Assembly (NCBI RefSeq): GCF_030813715.1
Contig: NZ_JAUSUZ010000001.1
Location: 3,844,001-3,908,000, forward strand
DNA length: 64,000 bases
Reading direction: 5' to 3'
Source of the DNA: Catenuloplanes indicus
GTDB lineage: Bacteria > Actinomycetota > Actinomycetes > Mycobacteriales > Micromonosporaceae
The notes beneath the pieces were generated by a model, which did no database searches, was not told where the DNA came from, and saw nothing but the letters and a program-made list of their open reading frames with translations. This document shows positions 52,342-60,892 of this stretch, piece after piece. How positions within the stretch are numbered: the first letter of the stretch is position 1; the number at the start of each line of letters is the position of its first letter. The position numbers were made by a program, and so were the translations under genes.

Positions 52342-53109
52342 TCAGGTGGGTGGTGAGTCGATGAGGCTGACGGTGACGTCGAAGCCGGCTCTTTCCTCGA
52401 TCCGGACCAGGTGGGACAGCCGGGCGAGGAAGGCACGGAAGCTGGCGCAGCCGTAGTTGGCCTCGTCGAACGACGGGTCGAGGGCGAGCATCCTGTTCTT
52501 CACCGCGCTGGCGGTAGGCGCTTCAACACGGCTCTGGCTGATCGCCTGGATGACGAGCCGTTCGGCGTCGGCGAGGTCGAACACGGCGGTGACCGCCGGC
52601 CGGGTGGCGGGGTCGACATCGGCGACGATCGTGCCCCAGAACTTGTACTCGGAGCAGACCGCGACCAGCCGCTGGCTGGCGCTGGCCTCGGTGCCGACCC
52701 CGACGACGTGTTTACCGAACTCCCGCAGCCGGTGGACCAGCGGTGAGTAGTCGCTGTCGCCGGTGACGAGGATGAACACCTCGATATCCGGGTGAGTGAT
52801 GAGGACTTCCATGGCGTCGACGGCCATACGAATGTCGGCGGCGTTCTTCCCGCGCGCGGTGCGGGTGATCTGGATCAGGTCGACGCCGTTGTCGACCAGG
52901 GCCGGCTGGTAGCGACCGAAGATAGGGCTGGCCCAGTCGGCGTAGGCACGGCGGATGGAGGCATTGCCGTAGAACCCACGGCACAGCTGAGTCAGCGCCG
53001 CGGCGGGAATCGGCTCGCTCTGACCCGGCAGCCCGGCTCCGGCCCCGTGGACCAGGTTCTCGAAGTCCACATAGACGGCCACCCGCGCGTCCGGCGAATA
53101 CCGGAACAT
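52342..53109 (-). CDS. NYN-domain ribonuclease with C-terminal OST-HTH-like region
   Basis: 255 residues from ATG at 53109; the open frame extends further upstream but without similarity. PIN-like NYN fold with the acidic catalytic set: VAVYVDFENL (D15, N18), GKNAADIRMAVDAM (D92, D98) and LVTGDSDYSPLVHRLREFGK (D118, D120). The C-terminal ~100 residues (AERLVIQAISQSRVEAPTAS, FRAFLARLSHLVRIEERAGF) look like a LOTUS/OST-HTH RNA-binding domain. LabA-type NYN proteins cleave RNA. It is encoded opposite to the transfer genes. Confidence 0.87.
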   Translation of the reverse strand: MFRYSPDARVAVYVDFENLVHGAGAGLPGQSEPIPAAALTQLCRGFYGNASIRRAYADWASPIFGRYQPALVDNGVDLIQITRTARGKNAADIRMAVDAMEVLITHPDIEVFILVTGDSDYSPLVHRLREFGKHVVGVGTEASASQRLVAVCSEYKFWGTIVADVDPATRPAVTAVFDLADAERLVIQAISQSRVEAPTASAVKNRMLALDPSFDEANYGCASFRAFLARLSHLVRIEERAGFDVTVSLIDSPPT

Positions 53110-53346
53110 CGCATCCGGACCGTGACCTCGCCATGACTCCCCCCGGTCACCGCCCACATCCGCACCTCCTGACGTACAAGACCAACCAGGGACCGCCAGC
53201 AACGCCCGGCCGTCGGGCCGGGCGGCAACCCGGACCGCGAGCACCAGCACAGCCCTCGCGCGTGGCTCTGCGGCCACTGCGGTGCCGTCCCCTCCCACAG
53301 CGGGCACATGACGGCTGGCGGTCATGTGCCGAGAGACGGCGAGCCC

Positions 53347-53379
53347 GTGGTTCCCCCACCGCGCGGGTGGAGGAACCAC
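53347..53379 (-). terminator. strong hairpin between membrane-protein gene and NYN gene
   Basis: GTGGTTCCCCCACC pairs with GGTGGAGGAACCAC (13 pairs, one C-A mismatch) around a 5-base GCGCG loop. It lies 180 bases after the stop of the minus-strand gene ending at 53560 and upstream of the NYN start, so it can terminate that transcript. The rest of 53110-53559 holds no credible gene. Its shape resembles a single CRISPR repeat, but it occurs once. Confidence 0.6.
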
Positions 53380-53559
53380 AGGAGGGCGTCCCCGAATCAC
53401 TGGGAGGTTGTGCAGCTGAGGACGCACCGAGGGAATGCTGGCAGTCTATGCAAACATCGGTAATCGTGCAGCACTTGCGGCAGCGAAGGACATGCGGCTC
53501 AGCCTCCCGGCGGCGCCCGACGGCACCGTATGAGACGCCTGTGGTTACCGGATGAAAGA

Positions 53560-54471
53560 TCAGCGACTTCTTGCCATAAACCTGCCCATAAATCGCCACA
53601 TTATATTGGTGCCAGACTGTCGCACATCCCTTTCGGACGCAGCATTCCGCTCCTTCTCCGCTCGATGCTGCTGGATTTCGGATCCAAGTCGCAGTGCGGA
53701 CCTTTCGGCACTTATCGACAGTTCGCGCCCAAGGTTCCTCAAGTGCCACTTGATGCTCCACCATGACAAAGCCTGCCCAAAGAAGTGGAGCCACCCCGGG
53801 GCGGCGAGGAGTGCAGCGCTGCCGAAACGTTCCGACAAGCCGAGATCAATGAACCCACCTCGACGCAGAGCGAATATCAAAATTGACAGCTCGACGCCGG
53901 AAAGCACTATAGATAGCACGAGCAAGAGTCGTCGCTTGACTGATTGCTGATGCCATATCCACCGGAGTGGTGATAGAGCTTCACTGCGCTCGGCCAACCG
54001 CGTTCCGACCCTTAGTAGCCGACGTACAGCGGCGAGATCACGCTCCATGTCGGCGAGCGCGACGTTGCCACCCTTGAACATCGAGGAGATTTCGGCCCGC
54101 CGAACCTTTTCCCTCATCAGCGCTACGCCCCGCCGCTCGCCCGAGCGTTTCGCGAAGAGAGCTCCGAAACCTACCGTGAACGAAATGCTTGCTAACACCC
54201 ATACAGCGGCGGCGACGATAGCACGAATGTCTCCACCGTCCGAAATCTTGTTGATCGCGATTCCGCTGATCGCTCCAGTCGTCGAGGCGACCGCCGGACC
54301 ATAGACCAAGGAGTGGACCGCGTCGGGCGCAAGTCCGTCCAATACACGTATAGCCCTATAAAGCAGTCGGTTCGCAACAAAGTCGATCACGCCTGCACCA
54401 AAGACCATCGCACCATAGGCGGCGTGCAGGATAATGACCACCACTAGGGCTAGAACTAGCACATCGCGCAT
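53560..54471 (-). CDS. multi-pass membrane protein of unknown function
   Basis: 303 residues from the ATG in MRDVLVLALVVVIILHAAYG. Hydrophobic spans near 3-28, 72-98, 175-197 and 213-240. A charged amphipathic stretch lies between spans 2 and 3 (KRSGERRGVALMREKVRRAE, then DMERDLAAVRRLLRVGTRL). The Arg/Lys-rich C-terminus (~250-303) is cytoplasmic. No family recognised. It is much less GC-rich than the surrounding transfer genes and stands alone on this strand, so it looks like recently gained cargo. Coding support comes from the consistent hydrophobic/charged pattern and length. Confidence 0.65.
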   Translation of the reverse strand: MRDVLVLALVVVIILHAAYGAMVFGAGVIDFVANRLLYRAIRVLDGLAPDAVHSLVYGPAVASTTGAISGIAINKISDGGDIRAIVAAAVWVLASISFTVGFGALFAKRSGERRGVALMREKVRRAEISSMFKGGNVALADMERDLAAVRRLLRVGTRLAERSEALSPLRWIWHQQSVKRRLLLVLSIVLSGVELSILIFALRRGGFIDLGLSERFGSAALLAAPGWLHFFGQALSWWSIKWHLRNLGRELSISAERSALRLGSEIQQHRAEKERNAASERDVRQSGTNIMWRFMGRFMARSR

Positions 54472-54958
54472 CGCGCCATGATAGTGCAATACAACAAACC
54501 GCCCCCAACAATCCACGCGCCAGAAAGGTTGAAGTACCCCAACTCGCCTGCCCCAGCAAAACAGATGAACGTTTCGCAGGATTTGAGCACACCATCAGCA
54601 GACATGAATAGAGGTCCACCGGCAGCGCCTTCGATCACCCGTCCAGCATGTCGCGGATGCCTCGTTCTTAGCCGAATCGGACCCTCCCCTAATGAATCAA
54701 CCGGTTCGGATCGCTGCTGCCCGTCCGCGTGCGTACCGGCCCCGCCCTGCGCCGGCCAGGGCGCGCGAGGTCCGCCGTACCCGCGTAGACGTCCTTGCTG
54801 GTGCGCGGACCCGCGATAAGCGGGTGCGGCGGATCGCGTCCCTGGCCTGCGTGCGGCCGTCCTGGCCGGTGCGCGCGGTGGGTCAGCGCGCCGCCGACCC
54901 GGTGATCTTCCTTCCGGAGTCGGCCGGCGCTCGTTCGTCCACGCCCTGGAGGCTGTTG
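54472..54958. other. gene-free stretch upstream of the DUF4192 gene
   Basis: About 490 bases. The frame of the DUF4192 gene is open from 54692, but that extension is Arg/Pro-rich without family similarity. I therefore treat it as leader. The part up to ~54690 is AT-richer and contains promoter space for the divergent membrane-protein gene. Nothing else is visible. Confidence 0.4.
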
Positions 54959-55912
54959 GTGCCCGACTCTCCCGTTTCGTTCTCGCTGCGCACGCCGACC
55001 GACGTGCTCGGCATGATCCCTTACCTGCTCGGTTTCCATCCCGAAGACAGCCTCGTCGTGGTCCTGATCGGCACCGACCGGCAGCTCCTCGGGACGATGC
55101 GCATCGACCTGGCCGCGCCGCCGTCCGTCGCGGTCGAGCGGCTGAAGCCGATCGTCGACCGGCAGGCGAAGGTGTCCGTGGTCGTGGTCGGGTACGGGCC
55201 GCTGACCGCCACCGGCCTCACCCGTACGGCGGCGGAGGTGATCGCGCAGACGGTGCCGGTCCTCGGGGTGCATTTCGTGTCGGTCGGCTACCGGTTCTGC
55301 CTGACACCTGGCTGCAAGTGCCCGGCCGCCGGCGGGGTGCTGTTCGACGCCCGGGAGACCGCGGTCGCCGCGCAGTCGACGGTGGCCGGTCTGGTCGCGC
55401 TGCCGTCACGGAACGCGCTGATCGCGCTCGCCGAACCCGACCAGGCCGCGCAAGCGGCCGTCGCCGCGGCGATCCGGACGCTTCCGCCGCAGGTGGCACC
55501 GTCGAAGGCGGCGCTGCGGGACATGCTGGATCAGGCCGCGCTCGACGTCCGGCTGTCGGATGAGCAGGTCGCGCGGCTGGTGGTGATGCTGCGCGACCAG
55601 CGTGTCCAGGAGGCGGTGTGGCTGGCCGCGACCAGCGACCGGGTGTGGCAGCGGGACCTGTGGCTGGACATCACCCGCCGCACCCCCGACGACCACGCCG
55701 CCGCGCCAGCGTTCCTGGCCGCGTGGTGCGCGTGGCTGCGCGGTGAGGACCCGCTCGCGCACGCCGCCGCCCGGCGGGCGCTGGCCGCGGACCCGGACGC
55801 GCAGATGCCGAAGGTCATCATCGCGTCCATCCAGACCGGGATGCCCGCCCGTGACCTCATCGGCGCGTGGCCGCCGGCCACGACCGGCACGACGCCGGTG
55901 GTGCCGGCGTGA
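54959..55912 (+). CDS. DUF4192 family protein
   Basis: 317 residues from GTG at 54959 with GGAGG seven bases upstream; this start gives the family's normal opening FSLRTPTDVLGMIPYLLGFHPEDSLVV. Further landmarks are IGTDRQLLGTMRIDLA, VVVVGYGPLTATGL, VGYRFCLTPGCKCPAAGG, AWLRGEDPLAHAAARRALAADPDAQM. DUF4192 is widespread in actinobacteria, often on plasmids and integrative elements, with no known function. It overlaps the next gene by 4 bases (GTGA), forming an operon through 59173. Confidence 0.85.
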   Translation: MPDSPVSFSLRTPTDVLGMIPYLLGFHPEDSLVVVLIGTDRQLLGTMRIDLAAPPSVAVERLKPIVDRQAKVSVVVVGYGPLTATGLTRTAAEVIAQTVPVLGVHFVSVGYRFCLTPGCKCPAAGGVLFDARETAVAAQSTVAGLVALPSRNALIALAEPDQAAQAAVAAAIRTLPPQVAPSKAALRDMLDQAALDVRLSDEQVARLVVMLRDQRVQEAVWLAATSDRVWQRDLWLDITRRTPDDHAAAPAFLAAWCAWLRGEDPLAHAAARRALAADPDAQMPKVIIASIQTGMPARDLIGAWPPATTGTTPVVPA

Positions 55913-57033
55913 ACGGCCCGGTCCTGCTCGTCACCGCCGACCCGGCACTCGTCACGCTCGTACGCGAGTGCGCCGCCCGGGCCGGGGCGTGGCTGGAGAT
56001 ACGCCACAGCCTGGTCGGAATCCGCAAGCAGTGGCGTGCCGCCCGGCTGGTCCTGCTCGGCGCCGACCTGGCATATCCGGCATACCGCAGGCGCATGCCG
56101 GCACTGCGATCACTGATCATCGTCACCGCGAACCCGCCGACTCCCGCGACCACCACAGCCGCCGACCGGCTCCAGGCGACGTTCCTCGCGCACGTCCCGA
56201 TCGCCCAGGACTGGCTCGTCGACAAGCTCACCGATACCGCAGCCGATGTCATGCAGCAGCTCACCGGACTCGGCTACCGGATCGGGTACGCCGACCCAGC
56301 GGTAGCGGCAGAGCATGGGCACATCAGGGGCCGGGACCTTCGTACCCGCCGCACCAGCGACGAGCAGGCCGTCTACGTCAGCTTCGGCCAGGTCGCGTGC
56401 GGACCGGATCAGCTCAGCCAGACCAATACGGTGCAGCGCAGCAACTACCGCACCGCGCACCGGCTCTGGCCGACCGTCTGGACGGACCTGGCCTACGCCG
56501 ACGGCGCAGTCCTCGGCGCATTCGTCGCGGACCTCCCGCCGGACATCCTCGACGCGATGTACCACCTCGCCGAGTACCCGCTGCTCGACGACGACGATCA
56601 CCGGGCGCTCAGACATGCCGAGATCGCCGCCTCGTGGCGGCAGTGGGCCGCCGCCGACGTCTACAAACGGCTGCGCCGACGTGCTGGGGACGCCATGCTC
56701 GCCCTTGACGCCGACGACGTCGAACGCCTGTGGTGGCAGACCATCAACGCCATCGACTACCAGGCCGAACACACCGGCCTCACCGTCCACTGGGACTACG
56801 AGGCGATCGTGCCCGCATTCGCCGCCCGGCTCCTCACCGAGATCCGGCGCGGTCCCCGCACCCGCGCCCGATACCGCATCCACCGCCAGCAGGAGGCCCC
56901 TACGCCCGGAAGCGGGTGGGTGGTGGAACACCGCGGTCAGCAGGTCGCCACCGCCGACACGCGGTTCGACGCGCAGATCGCCGTCTGGCACCACCACCAC
57001 GGCACCACCTTCGGTCCGCCAGCAGCCTCGTAA
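55909..57033 (+). CDS. element-encoded protein with receiver-like N-terminus, function unknown
   Basis: 374 residues. The first ~115 (PVLLVTADPALVTLVRECAARAGAWLEI, RLVLLGADLAYPAYRRRMP, SLIIVTANPPT, DWLVDKLTDTAADVM) resemble the CheY-like pseudo-receiver that opens CpaE/Ssd septum-site proteins, but no MinD-type ATPase follows. The middle (ADLPPDILDAMYHLAEYPLL, RHAEIAASWRQWAAADVYKRLRR) is helical and acidic. The end has GWVVEHRGQQVATADTRFDA. Not recognised as a whole. It is coupled to DUF4192, so it likely acts in element maintenance or transfer. Confidence 0.72.
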   Translation: MNGPVLLVTADPALVTLVRECAARAGAWLEIRHSLVGIRKQWRAARLVLLGADLAYPAYRRRMPALRSLIIVTANPPTPATTTAADRLQATFLAHVPIAQDWLVDKLTDTAADVMQQLTGLGYRIGYADPAVAAEHGHIRGRDLRTRRTSDEQAVYVSFGQVACGPDQLSQTNTVQRSNYRTAHRLWPTVWTDLAYADGAVLGAFVADLPPDILDAMYHLAEYPLLDDDDHRALRHAEIAASWRQWAAADVYKRLRRRAGDAMLALDADDVERLWWQTINAIDYQAEHTGLTVHWDYEAIVPAFAARLLTEIRRGPRTRARYRIHRQQEAPTPGSGWVVEHRGQQVATADTRFDAQIAVWHHHHGTTFGPPAAS

Positions 57034-57362
57034 GCGGCCGCCCGGCCCGCAGCAACCAATCCAGGCAGGCCCATCGGGGCCAGCTTGCCGCGCCAGCCGC
57101 ACCAGCAGGCGGTGCCGCAGGACTATCTCGACCACGCCTCCGCCGCTGGACAACACGGTCATCACCGCCATCACCGTCAAGGACTCGTTCAGCGAGCACG
57201 CGGTCGCCCCGGTGCCTCGCAGTCCGGTTCGAGTCCCGCCTCGTGTCGGTGCCGCAGGTCAGCCCGGTGCCGTGTCTCCTCCCGTTCCCGCCCGTGCGCG
57301 GGCCGGCGGTGTGTCCGCCCGCCCGCGCACGACCTTGCAATTCACGAAATCGGAGCCGTCTC
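57034..57362. other. gene-free spacer with a lone tRNA-like T-loop word
   Basis: About 330 bases, no convincing ORF. GGTTCGAGTCCCGCC at 57226-57240 looks like a tRNA T-loop with 3' stem, but the pairing 5' half does not fit and no acceptor, D- or anticodon arm can be built around it. It could be a decayed tRNA fragment or chance. Confidence 0.35.
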
Positions 57363-58568
57363 GTGTCCTCTCTGCCCCTGGACGGGCCCACCCGTGCTGC
57401 CCTTCACGGCGCCGTCATCACGGAAAGTCAGTTGCGGCTGCCTGAGTTACTTCCACCGGCGCAGTACGCGACCGTCGGTCAGGTCCTCAGTGCGCTGGAC
57501 GCGACCTGGAATCCCCGCCAGCGGGCGTTCGAGTTCCCCGCCCACGCCGACCCCGCAGCGCTGATCGCCGGTGTCCTCGACGCCAGCGTGATGCCGGTGC
57601 ACGAGCGGCGCGGCGAGGGTTACGTGCGCACCCCGGACGACCTCGCCGACGACCTGTGCGAGTACCCGCACACCGACTTGCGCTGGCTTCCCGCCGGCTC
57701 CCGCGTGCTGGAGCCGTCCGCCGGCGACGGGTCCCTCGTGGCGGCGATCCTGCGCGCCAACCCGCACGTGCGGGTCACCGCAGTCGAGCCCAACCCCGCG
57801 CGGGCGCGGTGGTGCGCGGCGCTCGGCCCGGCCGTTGACGTGCACACCGCCACCTTCGAGACCTACGCCGCCCGCGCGCTTACCACCGGGACGCGGTTCG
57901 ACGCGGTGATCGCGAACCCACCGTTCGCCACGAGTACCGACCCGAAACTCTGGGCCGAACACCTGCGCATCGCCTGGCACCTGCTGCACCCCGGCGCCCG
58001 CATGGTGTGCGTGGTCCCGGCCAGCGCCGCCACCCGCGCGGACACCGTCTACGCCGACGCGCGGGCGTTCATCACCCACCACGGCACCCTCGAACCGCTC
58101 CCGCCCGGGGCGTTCGCCGCCTCGGGCACCATGTTCGGCGCCCGCGTCGCCCGGCTCACCAAACCGATCGGCACCCAGCACCCGGACTTCCACCTGAGCA
58201 TCCCGGACACCGCGCCGGTCCGGGTGCAGGAGCCGCAGTTCACCGGGCCCGCGGCACGCGAGATGCCCGTGCAGGTGTGGTGGGACGGGTGGCGACGCCG
58301 AGACCGGGTGCTGCGCTACCGCGGCCGGTGCGTGGTGTGCGGGTGGCTGCTGTGGGGCTTCGACGACGGCGAGAACGACCCCCGCGGCATCCTCGGCGAC
58401 TTCAGCGCCGGATTCAGCCTCAACCCGGCCGACTTCGACCTCACCGGCCCACAGATCGGGCTGTGCTGCCGGTGCGGCAACGACGCAGACCTCTACCGCG
58501 CGGGCCTGCTGCCCGCGCAGGCACAGTGGCACCTGCCGGCCGAAAACCGTCCGCGAGTGCACGCATGA
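57363..58568 (+). CDS. N6-adenine-type DNA methyltransferase-like protein with zinc-ribbon end
   Basis: 401 residues from GTG at 57363 with GGAG eight bases upstream. Class I methyltransferase: motif I VLEPSAGDGSL (115-125), acidic loop VTAVEPNPARARW and motif IV NPPF (185-188), the order of gamma/N6-adenine enzymes. There is also a phage-like target region (GAFAASGTMFGARVARL). The C-terminal ~80 residues carry CVVCGW and CCRCGN, a probable zinc ribbon. No restriction enzyme gene is adjacent, so it is probably an orphan or anti-restriction methylase protecting the element. ATGA overlap with the next gene. Confidence 0.83.
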   Translation: MSSLPLDGPTRAALHGAVITESQLRLPELLPPAQYATVGQVLSALDATWNPRQRAFEFPAHADPAALIAGVLDASVMPVHERRGEGYVRTPDDLADDLCEYPHTDLRWLPAGSRVLEPSAGDGSLVAAILRANPHVRVTAVEPNPARARWCAALGPAVDVHTATFETYAARALTTGTRFDAVIANPPFATSTDPKLWAEHLRIAWHLLHPGARMVCVVPASAATRADTVYADARAFITHHGTLEPLPPGAFAASGTMFGARVARLTKPIGTQHPDFHLSIPDTAPVRVQEPQFTGPAAREMPVQVWWDGWRRRDRVLRYRGRCVVCGWLLWGFDDGENDPRGILGDFSAGFSLNPADFDLTGPQIGLCCRCGNDADLYRAGLLPAQAQWHLPAENRPRVHA

Positions 58569-59173
58569 AGTCCAAGACCCCGGCGCGGCATGGCGGTTTT
58601 CGGCGCATGGCGGGCTGGTGCGCTTCGCTGTGGCGGCCTGGCAGACCAGCTGCGGCCGACACCGACCGCGGACCACGGCCGATCGCGTTCGACGCCGAAC
58701 AGATCGCGAGCATGGTCAGGGCCGCCGGCATTCCCTGCTCGGCGCTGCACCATCACGACGGCACCGTCACCATCGCCGCGGGCTGGCCGGACAGCCACCG
58801 GACGTACCCGATCCTCTGCCGGCTCGGCAGCATCACGACCGCCCGCCCCGGAGACCTCGCGATCCACCCCGGCCATGCCCTCCACGACTACACACCGCAG
58901 GACATCCTCATCGTCGGCTGCATCACGAACCGCGACGTCGCCGACCTCATCCTCGCCTACATCGTCGACCTCGCCGCGCGCCCGCCCGGCACCCCCTGGG
59001 AATGCCTCGACCACGACCGTCTGGAGCATCTCGGCTTCGACGGCACCGCCCGCGGCTTCTCCCGCGGACGCCCCGACCCATCGCCCGCAGCCGCATCCGC
59101 GGCCCGCACCGCCAGGATCCGACGCTGGAGCCTGCGCCGGCTCTTCTGGCCAACTGGTCGGTTACACCGGTAA
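58565..59173 (+). CDS. small element protein of unknown function
   Basis: 202 residues from ATG overlapping the methyltransferase stop (ATGA). A basic N-terminus (KSKTPARHGGFRR), then a compact domain: FDAEQIASMVRAAGIPCSAL, HHHDGTVTIAAGWPDS, DYTPQDILIVGCITNRDVADLILAYIVDLA. The tail is Arg-rich. No family recognised. Coupling to the methyltransferase and the conserved-looking domain support a real gene. It ends the plus-strand operon. Confidence 0.72.
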   Translation: MKSKTPARHGGFRRMAGWCASLWRPGRPAAADTDRGPRPIAFDAEQIASMVRAAGIPCSALHHHDGTVTIAAGWPDSHRTYPILCRLGSITTARPGDLAIHPGHALHDYTPQDILIVGCITNRDVADLILAYIVDLAARPPGTPWECLDHDRLEHLGFDGTARGFSRGRPDPSPAAASAARTARIRRWSLRRLFWPTGRLHR

Positions 59174-59508
59174 AACTCTGGCTCAGACCAGCGTACGGCT
59201 ATGGGCTAGCCCTGCAACGTTCTCGCGGCGCCATTCACCACGTTCAAGCACTACCGCGGGAGTCTCCAGAGCATCCAAACTTCGCGCTGCGCGGCCGACC
59301 AAATTTGCTGGTGCGCCCGCACGTCGAGGTGCCTATTTTGACGGCCCTAAGGTGCCCCACCAAGCCTTCGGTAGGGCATAGAAATATTCGCATTGCATCC
59401 CGACTGCACCGAGAACTGGTTCCCCTCAGCCAGGCCAGGCTTATCCCCCTTTTTGAAGCACTCCACTCAATGGAGAATGTCGGACACAAAAGTCCAAACT
59501 CTTCATAA
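59174..59508. other. gene-free convergent spacer
   Basis: About 335 bases between convergent genes. GC drops toward the endonuclease gene. No credible ORF, repeat or strong terminator was found. Confidence 0.4.
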
Positions 59509-60384
59509 TCAGCCCTCGGATTGCCTGCGGATCTTTTTCATACCATCGTACCCGCATTTTGAACTGCAGTACTGGCGCCGCTTGTCCCGCGTCTGAAACA
59601 CCGATGAGCAATTACGGCAGTTAATCGACAGCGGTAAGGGTCGGCTCTTCTCGAGGCAGCGCTTACCGCAGTACAGCTGACGCTGGCTTGTCGCGGTGAA
59701 TTGCCTGCCACATATCTTGCATGGCGGGCGGTCATAGGTGCGGCCTCGACGCTTGAGATTGTAACAGTCAGCGCTACAGTAAATTTTGCTTCGATCGGCC
59801 GACCTGAAGGTGGTCGAGCATGTCGGGCAGGTTGATTCGCGGCTGCGCATCCCCTCGGTCCTGCATTTGTGATCACAGAACCGTCGCCCTTGGCCATATT
59901 TGGCCGGCAACGGCGCACCGCAGTTGTCGCAGGTTTTCGACCAAATAATTGGCTCGGCAGTGACTGGACCAAGAATTCCTTCATCTTCCGGATGTACGGC
60001 GACGTGCGCGGCCCAGGCGCCAGGATTTACTCGGTAGAAGTCGAGCAGATATCCGATCGCGCTGTCGATCGCAGCAACTGAATCACCAAGTGCGCCTATG
60101 CCGGCGTTACATCGAGCACAAATGAAGCCGCGAAAACTATCCGTTTCGTGGCAATGATCGATCGCCCAGCCCTTCTCCAGCATGCTCGGATCCTGACTGC
60201 ACACCGGGCACAGCCCACCGAGCTGTCGCGTCATTCGGTCAAAGTCCCCAAGGGTAAGGCCGAACTTAGCAAGGGCCTCCGCTCGTTTACGGATGGTCAC
60301 ACACGGTCGGCAGTAGCTCGATTTGGCGCTAAACTCGCTGCTCAGAACTCCGCATCGGGCGCACGTCCTATTCTTCACGGCCAC
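59509..60384 (-). CDS. endonuclease VII-type HNH protein with repeated zinc fingers
   Basis: 291 residues. CxxC opening (CARCG...CRPC), then the recombination-endonuclease VII core: GLCPVCSQDPSMLEKGWAID, HCHETDSFRGFICARCNAGI, GALGDS. From ~150 four further zinc-ribbon-like units follow (CDNCG...CDHKC, CPTC...CSADC, CKICG...CGKRC, CRNC...CSSKC), an unusual extension for this ~150-residue family. T4 endonuclease VII relatives resolve branched DNA; the small HNH forms nick DNA. Less GC-rich than its neighbours. It follows, and overlaps by 17 bases, a second gene of the same family. Confidence 0.85.
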   Translation of the reverse strand: MAVKNRTCARCGVLSSEFSAKSSYCRPCVTIRKRAEALAKFGLTLGDFDRMTRQLGGLCPVCSQDPSMLEKGWAIDHCHETDSFRGFICARCNAGIGALGDSVAAIDSAIGYLLDFYRVNPGAWAAHVAVHPEDEGILGPVTAEPIIWSKTCDNCGAPLPAKYGQGRRFCDHKCRTEGMRSRESTCPTCSTTFRSADRSKIYCSADCYNLKRRGRTYDRPPCKICGRQFTATSQRQLYCGKRCLEKSRPLPLSINCRNCSSVFQTRDKRRQYCSSKCGYDGMKKIRRQSEG

Positions 60385-60772
60385 CGCCCTCCAGGTAGCG
60401 ACGGGCTTTCAGCAGGGTGGTGAGCGAGTCGCCCAGAAGGCCGATGCCGATGTTGTGGGTCCCACAGATTAGACCACGGAATAAACCGGATTCGTGACAG
60501 TGGTCCACCACCAACACCCCTCGCGCGGGCGGCCGTCGGCAGATCGCGCAGGCTCCGTTCTGCTCAGCCAGTGCTTCGTTGTATCGCGCGACAGAGATAC
60601 CGTACTTTCTGGCCGCCTCCCGGACCGGGTCGTATGGTCTTCGCTGCCGCCGGGCACAGTCCCTGCAACGCCGATCCTTCCCGTCTGGCTGGTGCCGATC
60701 CCGTCCAAAGCTGGACAGGCCTTTGGATTTTTTGCACGTCATGCAAATCTTGACGGCCGAACTGCTATCCAT
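60368..60772 (-). CDS. endonuclease VII-type HNH protein, short form
   Basis: 134 residues. KICMTCKKSKGLSSFGRDRH and CRDCARRQRR make an N-terminal zinc ribbon. Then comes ARKYGISVARYNEALAEQNG, CAICRRPPARGVLVVDHCHE, GLFRGLICGTHNIGIGLLGD. The family's CxxCN is here CGTHN, with His replacing the second cysteine, so zinc binding may be altered. It is the first gene of a two-gene operon with the longer paralogue. A dyad lies in its promoter. Confidence 0.87.
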   Translation of the reverse strand: MDSSSAVKICMTCKKSKGLSSFGRDRHQPDGKDRRCRDCARRQRRPYDPVREAARKYGISVARYNEALAEQNGACAICRRPPARGVLVVDHCHESGLFRGLICGTHNIGIGLLGDSLTTLLKARRYLEGGGREE

Positions 60773-60817
60773 GTTCTAGTTTACCATCGCGGCCAGCAGA
60801 CCCTCCCGATCGATTGA

Positions 60818-60837
60818 GATCCTTAAGAGAAAGGATC
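60818..60837 (-). promoter_or_regulatory. dyad in the promoter of the HNH operon
   Basis: GATCCTT and AAGGATC flank a 6-base AAGAGA core. GATCGAT words repeat on both sides (60808-60841). It lies about 45 bases upstream of the HNH operon start, suitable as an operator. Confidence 0.4.
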
Positions 60838-60892
60838 GATCGATCTCACGCATTCAGGACATAACGCTCCATAGCCGCCGAAATGGCGGCCA

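Noticed and set aside
53347-53379. CRISPR-repeat-like hairpin GTGGTTCC...GGAACCAC
   Set aside because: Only one copy, no spacer-repeat periodicity and no cas genes nearby; kept as a terminator-like hairpin.
53147-53794. 215-codon minus-strand ORF with several cysteines
   Set aside because: It overlaps the 3' end of the membrane-protein gene, includes the hairpin, and the cysteine spacing matches no zinc-finger family.
54692-54958. N-terminal extension of the DUF4192 frame
   Set aside because: Arg/Pro-rich without similarity; the internal GTG at 54959 has a good GGAGG site and gives the normal family start.
57226-57240. tRNA T-loop-like word GGTTCGAGTCCCGCC
   Set aside because: The 5' half of the T-stem does not pair beyond two bases and no acceptor, D or anticodon arm can be drawn around it.
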